From Geosiphon pyriformis (Eukaryota > Glomeromycota > Glomeromycetes > Archaeosporales > Geosiphonaceae), in the NCBI GenBank assembly GCA_016748015.1, contig JAAOMT010000289.1:383639-447638 (forward strand): a stretch of 64,000 nucleotides of DNA. The letters run 5' to 3'. Positions within the stretch are counted from its first letter, which is position 1; each line of letters begins with the position of its first letter. The notes beneath the pieces are model-generated. The model worked only from the letters and a program-made list of their open reading frames with translations, was not told the DNA's origin and searched no databases. A program made the translations under genes and the position numbers. This document shows positions 1 through 13,051 of this stretch, piece after piece.

Positions 1-1849
1 TGGTCGTCTTTGGTGAGATATTATTTTTCATCATTATTAATTCGCGGCAAAAAGCCTCTGGGATGTTCATTCAGCAGGGCAAAACTGGACTGGGAGCCCG
101 AAACAATGAATTTTCTTGATCAATGAGGAAGTAAAAATCACATATAGCCTTATTTGAGTCATTCACAAAGCGGACTTTAAAAATATGCACAATCTAAAAA
201 CTACTATACTTCTATTTTAGATATCGGTTGATGGGATCACTTTTAGCAAATGAGCTCATCCCTTTTCTGTTGAATGTATTATTCCACAGGCTCCTATGGG
301 TTGTCTTAAAATTCACCAACTTCGACAATTCTTTTGTTGTACGGGTGAATATTGTTCAAATATCTTGGCTATGACTTGAAAGAAAATTCAGGTCAAGATT
401 CTCAAGTTCTTGAACTCTGACCGGAATTGAGATATGTAACCAGTCCCAGACAGCTTTTATATTCACATTTTAGCATATTAGCCATCTTTTTAATGAAACA
501 AAGCGGGATCATGAACTGGCAATACCTTTGGATCAATAATACCTCAATCTTTACAAAAACTCTTACTTCCTGTTCGCCAAATGTGCCAATCGATGAAAAC
601 CTTCACATCTTGGGATTATAGGTTGGATTGAATGGGAGAAGAAATTCCATATTCCCAAGCTTGAAAAATAATTCCCACGTGAACCTCTACTTTCCTCATT
701 TGACGCAAGCATGCCTGGATGATCCCAAATGACACACAGAAAGTTTCAGCTCATCCAAAAACTGGTATGCCTTTCAGCTTTGTGATTGACACTGAAGGAA
801 GTTTTCTAGTGGGAGAGTTGAATTTGTCGACCGACAAATGGCTCAACAGATTTATCTCGGAAATTAGTCAAAAGACAGGGCAATTGGTTGGAAGTAACAA
901 TTTGTGCGAAATCACAAGCAATGACGTGGATGGATACCACGGATCCCAAGAAAAAAGAAATTCATCTACCTTATTCCATTTCAACGCACGTAAATTTGTG
1001 CACGTAAAATCAGAGATCGATTGTCAGATATATACCCACTCATAATTTAAGTTTGAGTTAAATTGTTTTTTGATTCATTTTATTCGGTGAATCACCAATA
1101 ATAAATGAATAGTCTATAAAATGTAAAAAGACGCTGATAAAAAATTCGCAATACACAAAACAGCAGTTATTTAATCTGGGAATTTATTGATAATTATTGC
1201 AAAATAAGTTAGATATAGTTTTTTAATATTAAGCATATCATTTATAAATAAATAAAAATGTAAAATAAAAATATTATTAAATTTAAATACTATGTAAATA
1301 TTATGATAATAAATATTTTTGAAATATTAAACAAAGTAGTTAAAAATCCTCTTACCATTTTTATTAATGTTTAATTACCAAGATTTAAGTCTATATTGTT
1401 TTCTAAAATGAAACTTAAATGTATAACTGCTACAAATTGCTGTAATATACAAATGAAAATTGATTCTTTTTTAGGCATTGCTTGATGGAGCCTTTAATCC
1501 TCTTTTCGAGGACATGTAACAATGCCACATCGGGAACTTGAGATCTCTGTTCCCAGCATCACGATTCTTATTGATCAATGTACAGATCATTTGAAAAATA
1601 AGATTTATTTATCAGTTGTTTACCAAAACTTTGAAGTTTATTACTTTTAGTAGCAATGAACAAGTTTCTTGCGTTTGTATTTCAGCAATTGTTGTGCTTA
1701 AAAGTTTCCCATATTTTTTATTTGGGAAATATTGGCATGTAGGTGTACCGCGGAATATCAAGACTTGTCTCTTGAATCTTCATTCCCATTTATTTCCCAT
1801 GACAGGCTATAGAGAACGAATGTGAATTGAGCTGATTCCAACAATCGAA
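1..1849. other. Unassigned region with no supportable gene model
   Basis: The first kilobase is less AT-rich than what follows and contains open stretches such as 427-621 and 719-1045 on the plus strand. I see no recognisable domain, splice-supported model or RNA gene. Around 30-118 a short open frame ends at a stop and could be the 3' tail of a gene starting left of the window, but this is only a possibility. Bases 1060-1460 are AT-rich filler. Bases 1460-1850 again look like old, broken coding DNA or 3' flank of the neighbouring minus-strand gene. Confidence 0.4.
719..1045 (+). CDS. Hypothetical ORF of 108 residues, uncertain
   Basis: An ATG-initiated frame of 108 codons with fairly mixed codon use, unlike the low-complexity frames elsewhere in the intergenic DNA. 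It contains a run reading FVIDTEGSFLVGELNL, but I do not recognise a family. No signal peptide or membrane segment is evident. It may be a real small gene, an exon of a larger one, or a remnant of an old transposon, since similar broken coding-like sequence lies just upstream (about 240-620). There is no splice or promoter evidence to decide. Confidence 0.2.
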   Translation: MIPNDTQKVSAHPKTGMPFSFVIDTEGSFLVGELNLSTDKWLNRFISEISQKTGQLVGSNNLCEITSNDVDGYHGSQEKRNSSTLFHFNARKFVHVKSEIDCQIYTHS

Positions 1850-3873
<2,024 letters not shown>

Positions 3874-4541
3874 TTATTGTGTGAGGGGAAAGAAATATTG
3901 AAAGATTTAAAGATATTTGGCAAATTTACAGATCTCCCGATCAGGAAATATGCTGTGGAAATTATTATAATGTTTTGTTAGTTGTAAATATCATGATTAT
4001 ATAATAATAATAATAATAATAATAGGTGTTATTGTTAATTAAAATTAACTTTTTCATTAATTTAAATAATAATAATAATTATTATTATTATTAAACTTTT
4101 TACTCTTTTATTTCCCACTTTTCAAAATCAATTTAGAAAGATATCAAAGTAAAAAAAATTCATTTTTGGTTTTTTAAAGCTCGTTTGAATTAATTCATCA
4201 TTTAATTGATCATTAATTCACTAAATGGTTTCACGAACGAAATTAGTCTAATTTCTTTCTAAAAAACTTTTAAACGTAAACGAATATCGATTATTAGTAA
4301 AAAAAATTTGATGAACGAGATATGTACTGTAATAATAATGATAAGTGGTGTTATTGGGCTAGGGTTTGTAGTAGTAATAATTATGTAAATATTAAATTTA
4401 TTTAAGCTATTTATAATATGTAAAAAAAAGACGGTTATTGGGCAAGAATACAAAAATTGATTATTTGGAGGAGGGAGGGGGTTAGGGTTAAGGTTAGGGT
4501 TAAGGTTAGGGTAACTGAATAACTTTAAAATCAATTTATGA
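3874..4541. other. Intergenic spacer with ATT-type microsatellites
   Basis: Upstream flank of the NKAP-type gene and downstream flank of the secreted-protein gene. It contains (ATA)n near 4000-4025, an ATT/AAT palindromic stretch at about 4067-4095, and long A and T runs. No gene is supported; the open frame at 4259-4576 is antisense low-complexity sequence overlapping the next gene's 3' end. Confidence 0.6.
4482..4511 (+). repeat. Interstitial telomere-like tract
   Basis: Five hexamer units alternating TTAGGG and TTAAGG in the order TTAGGG, TTAAGG, TTAGGG, TTAAGG, TTAGGG, directly preceded by a G-rich run (about 4466-4481). TTAGGG is the common fungal telomere repeat; TTAAGG is a one-base variant. 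The tract lies about 30 bases beyond the stop codon of the secreted-protein gene, so it could be part of its 3' untranslated region. Confidence 0.75.
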
Positions 4542-4936
4542 TTAGAAACCAACACCCACAAGACCGGCAATAGCACATATCATAAACAATGAAATGGTAT
4601 AGATAGAATTACTAGAGAACGAGAGTACAGAGGTTGCAGCACTAGTTGTATTCTTGGAGGAAGATGTTGTATTGCTTGAACTTCCACTCTTGGACTCTGT
4701 TGAATTACCATCAGTAGAGCTACTATTGTTATTACTATTATTATCATTATTGTTAGAGTTTGAACTGTTGTTGCCGTTAGATGCTGAGCCGGATGCACCA
4801 TTGGTTGGGAAAAAAATTGTAGAGACACAGTTGTTGGTACATGTTTTATAACTGTCCATATTTGGAAGAGCTGAGAAAGGTGAAAAATGATGTTAGTAAT
4901 TTTATCAATCAATCAATCCCAAATAAAATGATAAAA

Positions 4937-4972
<36 letters not shown>

Positions 4973-5270
4973 CACTTGAATTACATTTAGCAACACAGTC
5001 AGTAGTTTGATCTACAGCTTGTTTCGAAGGATTAGGTACACCAGCACATTTAGCACGACAATCAACATCGTTAGGAGCGCATGGGGTGTCCTTAATACAT
5101 TTTGCAATTTTATTTTCTGGAACGTCAACCGGAGCCGAAGTTGGGGCAGTTGAAGTGGCTACTTTAGTAGTGGTAGTGCCCGCAGAGGAAGTACTATTTT
5201 GAGCATTAACACCGAAAGCGGCGAAAGCGAAAGAAGCAAGAACGAAAATGATTGAATTGTTATATTTCAT
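4542..5270 (-). CDS. Secreted eight-cysteine protein with GPI-anchor-like tail
   Basis: Two exons, 4976-5270 and 4542-4870, with a GTGAGT donor and a CTCAG acceptor, give a 207-residue protein. Residues 1-23 form a clear signal peptide ending in a small-residue cleavage site (VNA/QN). A Thr/Ser/Ala/Pro-rich spacer (24-50) follows. Eight cysteines sit at about 58, 64, 71, 75, 92, 96, 109 and 113, spaced C-x5-C-x6-C-x3-C-x16-C-x3-C-x12-C-x3-C, so CxxxC occurs three times. Next is a long Asn/Ser/Thr stalk and a C-terminal hydrophobic segment (ISLFMICAIAGLVGVGF) ending the protein, as in GPI-anchored cell-wall proteins. Eight cysteines recall CFEM proteins but the spacing differs, so I do not assign it to CFEM. 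A wall or surface protein is the likeliest role. The 5' flank is rich in GATA and GA microsatellites. Confidence 0.85.
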
Positions 5271-5466
5271 TTTTAGTTTTTATTAAAAAAAAAGTATAGA
5301 TGATGATGATGATGATGATAAAGAGAAATGTATTCTAAGATTGAAAAATATTCTAATTATTCTAATTCTTATACTATTCAAAAGATAGTATATTATAAAT
5401 AAATGATAATATTATTATATTTGGGAAAAAGTTTGAAAATGTAGAGGAATAAGGAGAAAGAAAAAG

Positions 5467-5505
<39 letters not shown>

Positions 5506-5863
5506 AGTGGGGAGATATAAGAAAAAGAAAACAACTAAAAGGCGAAAATTGGGAATAGAAATTTATGGGCTATTTATAAAGTGAGAAAAGCGAGGAAAAG
5601 AGAAGGGATTGTGATAATGATAAGTAGAGTATAGGTTTTGGAAAAAAAACAAGTTTAAAAAAAGATAATTATAATAATGCATTAATTATGGTACACTAAA
5701 TATTTTATATATTTATATATTTATATATTTATATTATAAAAAAAAAGTGAAAGGGAAGAACCTTTACTCCAACAGTTCTTAATTGAATCTTAATATAAAC
5801 AATCCAAGCTTTTTTTTTTTTTGAGGGGAAAAAATAATGCAATGATGATATATGCATGTATCT

Positions 5864-5900
<37 letters not shown>

Positions 5901-6073
5901 GTTTTTTTAAATTATGATAGGTGCGTGTGTAAGAATTTTAATGTAAGACACCTTTTGAAATATTTTATCTTAAAAAAAAATAGAATTTATAAATTGTGTT
6001 TTATTTTTAGATCCTCATTCGAAGAGATGTTTTTTAGTCATCTTCGTTGTCATCGTCGTGTGATTACTGGAGA

Positions 6074-6108
<35 letters not shown>

Positions 6109-6890
6109 TGAATAATAAAGATAAATAAAAAGATAAAAAATGTACAGCCTTATCCAGGTTGTAAATGGTCAATAATGTATCGCAAATTTCGAAATTTTGA
6201 ATAGATTACCATTTTAGATTCGTAGAACATCAGGCGTAGAACTCTTCTATAATTTCTGTGCATCACATGCCATGTTGCTCATGTCGTGTTGAATTATGAT
6301 AATTATCAGGCGGTACATGTGTAATGTTGTAATGTACACATTACTCGAGAAGAAACAAATATCTTGAAAGGAAACTTTATACCTGTTCTATTCATCAGAG
6401 TACCCGAATTTGGGAGCTCGGAATTTTTTTTTTAGGGCAATACCAAGGTACAGAGTAACATTCATGATTCCACAATGGTGATACATCATAAATCAGAATT
6501 TTACATAAGCTTAATAGCAAAACTTTGTAATTGCTTTTGCTTTTTTGCAAGATTCACCGTTTTAGTGTTCAAAGAAAAAAAGGAAAAAGAAAAAAAGAAA
6601 TTAGAGTTTCTCAAAATTCTCTTGTTTTGCAAATATACAACTGCTACTATAACTAATACTACTCCTACTACTACTACTAACCTAATTCCAAAGTGTTTGG
6701 GGATAGAGAGAAAGAATCTCGTTACATTAAAAGAAAACCATGTTCAAATCTCAAAAAAAATCATTTTGTAACATAATTAATTATACTATCCCCGAAATTT
6801 GCAAATTCTCTAGGCACCAAATATTGAACAATATCCAGGAAGAACAAGGGAATCCGATTGCATAAGTTAACCATGAAAATTTAAATCTTT
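5271..6890. repeat. Intergenic microsatellite-rich region
   Basis: Holds a GAT-type repeat (about 5299-5320), GATA units followed by GA dinucleotides (about 5467-5505), repeated TATATTTA units (about 5703-5735), a poly(A) run of about 30 bases ending near 5899, and (ATA)n at about 6075-6105. No convincing gene is present; open frames at 5856-6128 and 6475-6771 read through these repeats. The part near 5271-5700 is the likely promoter of the secreted-protein gene, though no clear core elements stand out. Bases about 6130-6480 are more complex but unassigned. Confidence 0.6.
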
Positions 6891-7853
6891 TCATGTGACA
6901 GTTGGTCGTACTGGTGAAGGTGAAGGTGGTGGGATCGGTGGTGGAATCGGTGGTGGAATCGGTTTCGTGTAACTGGGTGGCAAGGAAGCAGAACGGAAAG
7001 CCAAGGCAAGGATTGCCACAATAACTGGGAATGTAATAATTTCGATGCCAACAGGAGCCCAAATAAGATCCGTCAAAAGAAGGGACAAAATCCACAAAAG
7101 TGAGAGACCAAAAAAGATCCAGGTTAACACAGCAGTGGCCTAATGATGTGGTTAACGGGCGAACGAGGGAGGGAGGGAGGGAGGGAGGGAGGGAGGGAGG
7201 GAGGAAGGGAGGGAGCAAACAAGATGGTTTAATTTTTTAACAAAAAATAAAAGTTCCGAATTTTTCTGTTTTAATATGTCATTTTACCGCGGTTGCTCCG
7301 TAGCCAATTTCGGTAACCTATGCAAAAAAAAAAATTTTAAAATAATGATCACAAACTTTGAGAATTCAAGATAAAATTAAGGGACGAGCAGCTCACCGTA
7401 AGGGCAACCAAAAGCATCAAGACTGCATCCCTAGCTGCATTAGTCGTCTTCTCAGCACGGTATACCTAAACAAGAACTTTCCAATTTTAAAAAATGAATA
7501 TATTCGAATTTTCTCTAATGATCAAACATACCACCTCATTCCTAGCCGACTGTCTCGCACCACCTGGTAACAATTCACTAGTTTCCGAGGTACCACTTGT
7601 ACGACCAGCAACTGGAGCCGTCGGATAACGACCTTCACTTCGGTCAAGCTCATCCCGTCTCCTGACGAACTCGGAAAAGATGAGAGATGTGGCCCAAATT
7701 ACCAAAAGGGCAAAAAGGGCGACCAAAGAACCTGTATTCGAAAAGATTTGTGTTGCACATTAATTTCGACGCGTTTAAAATCAAAAAATATATTTTTCAC
7801 TTACTTTGAAGATAGTTGTTTTCCCAACCATTCTTATCCGTAAAAGTTCCCAT
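6891..7853 (-). CDS. Unrecognised four-helix membrane protein with proline-rich tail
   Basis: Five exons: 7805-7853, 7532-7731, 7397-7465, 7288-7317 and 6891-7139. All junctions are GT-AG and the phases agree, giving 198 residues. The start is MGTFTDKNGWENNYLQ, with no signal peptide. Hydrophobic segments lie at about residues 17-38, 96-116, 117-140 and 148-167. A polar loop of about 55 residues rich in Arg, Ser and Thr separates helices 1 and 2. The C-terminus is proline-rich with repeated IPPP units and would face the same side as the N-terminus if four helices cross the membrane. I do not recognise the family; four-helix architecture alone resembles several fungal plasma-membrane groups and is not diagnostic. 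The last intron carries a GGGA-type microsatellite. No neighbour suggests a pathway. Confidence 0.8.
7165..7215 (+). repeat. GGGA tetranucleotide repeat inside an intron
   Basis: About a dozen tandem GAGG/GGGA units on the plus strand (CCCT on the coding strand), lying wholly within the fourth intron (7140-7287) of the membrane-protein gene. The G-run spacing could support a G-quadruplex on the plus strand. Confidence 0.85.
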
Positions 7854-8222
7854 TATTCAGATGGAGTTAAATAAGATATGGTTCACTACGTCAAAGACAA
7901 AAATAAAGTCAAAGATGAAAGAAAAAAAGTTATTCAAAGTAAGAGATAAATTTTTCAAAAGAAAGGTTCTTGGTTATAAGATTAATACATTCATTTTTAC
8001 CTCTTTATAAAGCCATTGAAAAAAATAAAAAAAAAAAGCAATCAACAATTTCTTCTCTTCCCACCACTCATTCAATCAATCTCTCTGCTCATAATAGGAT
8101 GTCATTTTTACGATATAGATAATGATTTTAGGAATGTGAGAAAAAGATGACGACAATAAATTGATATAATTTTGGTTTATAATAGAATTTACACACGCGT
8201 CGTCAAGGAGAGTAAAAATTTT

Positions 8223-8313
<91 letters not shown>

Positions 8314-10129
8314 GTAAAATCATTAGGGTTTAATTGAAAAATGCAACATTTGTTCAAGTGATTTTAGATGACGAGAAAACCCCAAAAAAAAAAAAAAAAA
8401 AAAAAAGGTTGATTGTAACGTCAGAAACAGATTAATTAATCAATTAATTAATTAAATATGAAAATTTCAAAAGATTAGTATGGTGAGCAAACCCTTTATT
8501 TCAATTGATAACTTTTTGATTAATGATTAAAGTTTCTTTTAAAAGAATTTTTAGTTTAAAGATTGTTACACCTTTTATTTCTGATATTTCTGATATATAA
8601 GGGGAATTAAAAAAGAAAGCTCTTTTTCTTATTTTTATTTTTTTGGTATATAATTTGGATATGCATATAAAAAAGTGTTGCGCATTTTGGCATAAAAATT
8701 TAGATATGCGTACAAAAGTGTTGCGTAATTTGTAAATCCATGGTCGATTTTACTTTTTTATCATTCATTATTATTCTGAGAATACCTTCTCTTCTGCAAC
8801 AAAAATCATGACTTAAAAAAAAAAATTTGAAAATCCTTTTTTTTATTTATTTATTTATTTTTATTTTTATTTTTTTAAAGATAAAAATTTATTTATTTTA
8901 CGAGTATCTCTCTGAATGGAATGAATTAGAGTTTCATAAGTAAGTATATCTCTTGATGCACATTCATCGTAGTAATCTTTTTTTTTTTTTTTTTCCAAAA
9001 GAATACAAGTTTCAAATATATCGCGAATTTTTTGAGATTCGGTAAATCATTAATTATTTTTGCACGTGTTACATACATTTATATTAGGAAAGTGAAATTT
9101 TTTTTTTTGGAAACATTTGTTATACAATGAAATCACAATCTCGTTTCGTTTCGCTTCGTTTCGTTTCTCAAAGCCACAAAAAACCCCCACTTCTATGCAC
9201 AGCAAAATCTCCAATCGAAACATACACAAAGTCAATTTTCTCCTTTTTCCTGAATAGGTTCACAGAGTTTTATTGATTAATCATATTTAACATTTAATTT
9301 GGAAGATCTAAAAGATAAATAGGAGAACAGGTTGAACAAAGTAAAAAAAAATTAAACAATATCTTTTCAAACCTGTTATCCTCAAGATTGTCATATCCAG
9401 GTATAAGGAAACTTGTTTTCTTGTTTAGGATTTGTGAATCAACGGTCAAGTTCACACGAGAGCTTTGATACCTCATTTTGGTAACAATTTATATTAAAGC
9501 TCAGTTTCATAAAAAGTAACTTTGATGAAAATATGACCATTAAAATGGTGTGAACTTTGAATGTATGGAATGAGGGAAATTTTTAGTCCCACACTTTATT
9601 AATTGATTTTATTGATGTCGGTAGCAAAGATTTCAGCGCTAAAAGTCATTTGAAGGTTTTTCATTTCGAAATTTCAAAATTTGAGGAATTCTAAAATTCG
9701 TAAACATAGAATTTCTTTGATCAAAATGAAAATAACTTTATCATCTTTTGTTACAATATTTTACCCTTGGAAGTTTTGGGAAGTTTCACAATGATTTACT
9801 AATGTGGCAATTTGCTGCTACTGCTGCTATTGCTACATTGAATAAAACGTTCATGAAACTGTGAAAGCCTCATTATCATATCAATACTAAATTTAGACGA
9901 GTGGAAATTTAATAGGTGTTTTCGGATTGAAAAATGAAAATAAAATTTAAAGTTTATTATAAGGTTCCATGATTTTTTTTTTTTAGCCTCAGGAATCAAA
10001 AAGTTTATCCTTGAAATTTCTGATAGAAAAAGTTAAATTCTTTGATAACTGATAAAATTCATCTTTTTCTTTATTTTTCTAAAATGAGTAAAATTACTAT
10101 TTTTGTTTTTCTTTAATTTAAAAACTACA

Positions 10130-10169
<40 letters not shown>

Positions 10170-10439
10170 TAATTTTATTAAAAAACATATCCAAATTTTT
10201 GTTTATAATTTTATTTTATAACTTTTGGTCTTTTTTAATCTTACAAAAAAATTTTCAAAGTAATTAAAATCATATGATTTTTAGACAAAATTTAAAAGTT
10301 ATACAATTTTCTAAATCATAAAATGATTTTATTAACAAATCAATCTGTTAAAAATTTTCTAAGATATACTAATTAAATTAAGTTTTTGTAAATTTTTTGA
10401 AATAAAATTTGTTTTTTTTTTTTTAAAGAAAATTTACTT
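7854..10439. other. Intergenic AT-rich region with microsatellites
   Basis: Promoter side of the membrane-protein gene, then AT-rich spacer. Repeats include a very long (ATT)n at 8224-8313, a poly(A) run at about 8383-8406, a TTTCG pentanucleotide run at about 9142-9167 and (ATT)n at about 10129-10167. A minus-strand frame at 9294-9476 has mixed codon use and could be an exon (a GTTTGA donor and a TTTTAG acceptor can be drawn), but no family or full model is supported. The last 300 bases lead into the transposon compartment. Confidence 0.5.
8224..8313 (+). repeat. (ATT)n microsatellite, about 29 units
   Basis: An essentially perfect ATT trinucleotide array of about 88 bases. The minus-strand frame across it would encode a run of asparagine, which I regard as a by-product of the repeat and not a gene. 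Confidence 0.95.
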
Positions 10440-10756
10440 TTTATTTAAATATTCTGTTACAAAAAAAAAAACTACTAGCAATTTGTGTCTATATCTTGCT
10501 ATTAAATAAAACCAAACAAGCAATTAGAGCTTGTTTTTTCTTATATATATTGGTCAATCAAACCTAATTATAAAGAGTAAGAAGTTTTTTGTTATAATTG
10601 TTTACATTCTTATTAGCTAAACATTTATCAGAAATATCACCAAACTGCTTACACTAAGTCCAACATAAATCTACACTTTTGAAAACTAAAACAAAATTAA
10701 TAACAGAGTTCTTAATAGCTTTATTAACAAAACAAATAATAGCACACTTATTATAT

Positions 10757-11558
10757 TATTACTTATAGAAATTAAAAATTATAATAATAGGTAAAATAAC
10801 CAATCAAAAATAAGTATAATAAAAAAAAATTCCAAGATTCTTCTTAAAAAATTCCAAAATTCCAAAATTCCAAAATTTTTTTCAAAGAAATTGAAAATTT
10901 TCAAGAAATTCTATATAAAATAAATTATGTATATATAGTAAAAGTGTTAAAAACAGAAAAAGTATTCAATAAAGTTCAGAACAATACTATTTTTTTCTTT
11001 AAAAGATAGTTTTTTATAACTTAAAGTAAAATTATTTTTATATTAATAAAAACATTTATTATTACTCAAATTTATATATTTATTATTGATTAAAAAAATA
11101 TTAATCCATTCTATACTATCAACACTTTATGTTAATAGAATTTAATACTTAGTTATATTGGACCAATAATTCTTAATTATGATTATTAATGGAATACTAA
11201 TTTTTTATATTTTTATATTTTTTTTTGTTTTATTTTTTTGTTGTTTACTAATTGATTAAAAGAATTAAGTATTAAATATTTAATATTAAGGATAGCTTGG
11301 TAAAAAATCTGAAAAAAAAAAGTAAAAATTTAAGAATAGTTTATCAAAAAGACATGATTATTAAAATAAACTGGTTATTACACTAAAAAATAAAATTTAC
11401 AAAAAAAACTATTAATTAAATCTTTGTTTATTATATAAAAAACTCAACCAAAACCTTTAAACTCCAAAACTTTCAGAAATTACCAATATTCTTAACTATT
11501 GAACACCAAGTTATGAATTTGTTATTTGTTCTAATATCTTAAATATTTACTTACAACA
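10757..11558 (+). mobile_element. Decayed solo LTR of the gypsy family
   Basis: About 802 bases with landmarks in the same order as the LTRs of elements A and C: a TATTACTTATAGAAAT start, an AACCAATCA stretch, ATTCCA-type repeats, ATGTATATATAG, a CAACACTTTATGTT inverted repeat, ACCAAGTTATGAATTTGTTA and a terminal ACAACA. No internal region adjoins it, so it is a solo LTR left by LTR-LTR recombination. Flanks are ATAT (10,753-10,756) and ATGT (11,559-11,562), a 4-bp duplication differing by one transition. The repeated ATTCCA segment places it nearer to element C than to A or B. It interrupts LINE-II ORF1. Confidence 0.7.
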
Positions 11559-12081
11559 ATGTCTATATGTTTTTAAAATATAACTAATAAAATAAGTTTT
11601 TTATTATAAAATATTAATAGATCAGAAAAATTATAAACATTGGTATTAACTAACAATATATAAAGTAAAATTTGATAACAATTCTTAAATATCTATGCTT
11701 ATTTATTATTTACAACTTTTATTTCATAAACAAAATTTTTATTTATAAAAACAAATTATTTATCTATAATTAAATTAACAATTTTAGTTGATTAAATTTT
11801 ATCAGAGCTTTTGCTAAAAACTAATAAATTGTAATTTAACAGAAATAATCTTGTCAAATTTGGAAAAAACTGATTTTACAACTGATTTAAAAAGATTAAC
11901 AGAAATTTTTTTAACAATTACTTTTTAATCCAAGTGGCTATTTACTTTTTAATATTAATATTTACTAAAATTTTCTTATTAATAGCCAATTTTTTAGCTT
12001 TATTTAGATTCAATTTTAATGTAAAAGATGATCTAATGATTCTATAAAATTATTAACATGATAAAAAAATTTTTTTACTGC

Positions 12082-13051
12082 TGTTACTAAAGATTTTTGG
12101 TCTCTTTTTTTGGATGTTGTTAATATTTGTCTGTTGCTAATTTCACGTTTTTTGGAAGCAGTTAAACCTCTAATAACTGAATTTATCTTCAAATTATCTT
12201 CTATAATTTGAACTGCTGGACTTATAAGTAAAATGGCTAATTTCTTGCCAGTTGCTTTATGTAGTTATATTGTAGTAAATGTCAACTTTTTCTCAGGAAT
12301 TGCTTATCTGAAAGCTCACTAAAAATATGTAGTTACTTTGCTGTAAAAGTCAACTTTTCTACAGAAATCTCATCTGTAAGTTACTCTAATGATTATAATA
12401 AGAAAAGAAAAAAATAAATAAAAGAAATATAAAAAAAATAGAATTTGTGTTAAAAGAAACGTTTTTTATCCAGGCTTGAAATCACTAACAGATTACTGAA
12501 ATTGGTAGCTAATCAATTTCAAAATATTAGTTGTGTTGAGAGAATTTCAAGTACAATAATTAAAGAATTTGCTTTTCGAATATTTAATTTTTATTTGAAT
12601 GTGTAAAAGATAATTTGTTCTAATTAAGATATTTAAAGTAAAATACTATGATAAGATATTATAAGAAGATATATTTTCTTGAAGAGAAAAGCTTTTCTTT
12701 TATATAATTTGTTGTAGTACTAGTCTTTGAACTTGTACTTTTTTCTTTGCTCTAATTTTGGTGAACTAAAGATATATTTTGGCGAACTACAAGTTATTTC
12801 TACAAACTATTGATTATTTTGGCTAATTTTCATTAATTGCGAATTTTAACTATATTAAATGGTTCAGAGTATTGTGTAATTTGATCATCTTAATTTTGAT
12901 GGTACAAATCAGATTATTAGTTGAATTGTAATATTTGATAATTTGGCTAATTAATAAGTAATAATTGAAATGATAATAATATATGCTAATTAATAATAGG
13001 AATTATAAGAATAATTTTATGCTAATTAATAGCTAAATTCTACTGGTAACA
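12082..13051 (-). repeat. 3' LTR of element E1
   Basis: Starts TGTTACTAAAG and ends TACTGGTAACA on the plus strand. Pairs with 20,995-21,966 along its whole length; differences are mainly single-base transitions. The end of the final E1 ORF reads a few codons into this LTR. Confidence 0.93.

Noticed and set aside
4654-4851. Plus-strand frame rich in Leu and Glu
   Set aside because: Antisense shadow of the Asn/Ser/Thr stalk of the secreted-protein gene.
4542-5270. CFEM-domain assignment for the eight-cysteine secreted protein
   Set aside because: Cysteine spacing does not follow the CFEM pattern.
5856-6128. Plus-strand frame with a poly-lysine start
   Set aside because: Reads through a poly(A) run and an (ATA)n repeat; no splice or domain support.
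8076-8357. Minus-strand frame encoding a long asparagine run
   Set aside because: It is the translation of the (ATT)n microsatellite; no flanking coding signal.
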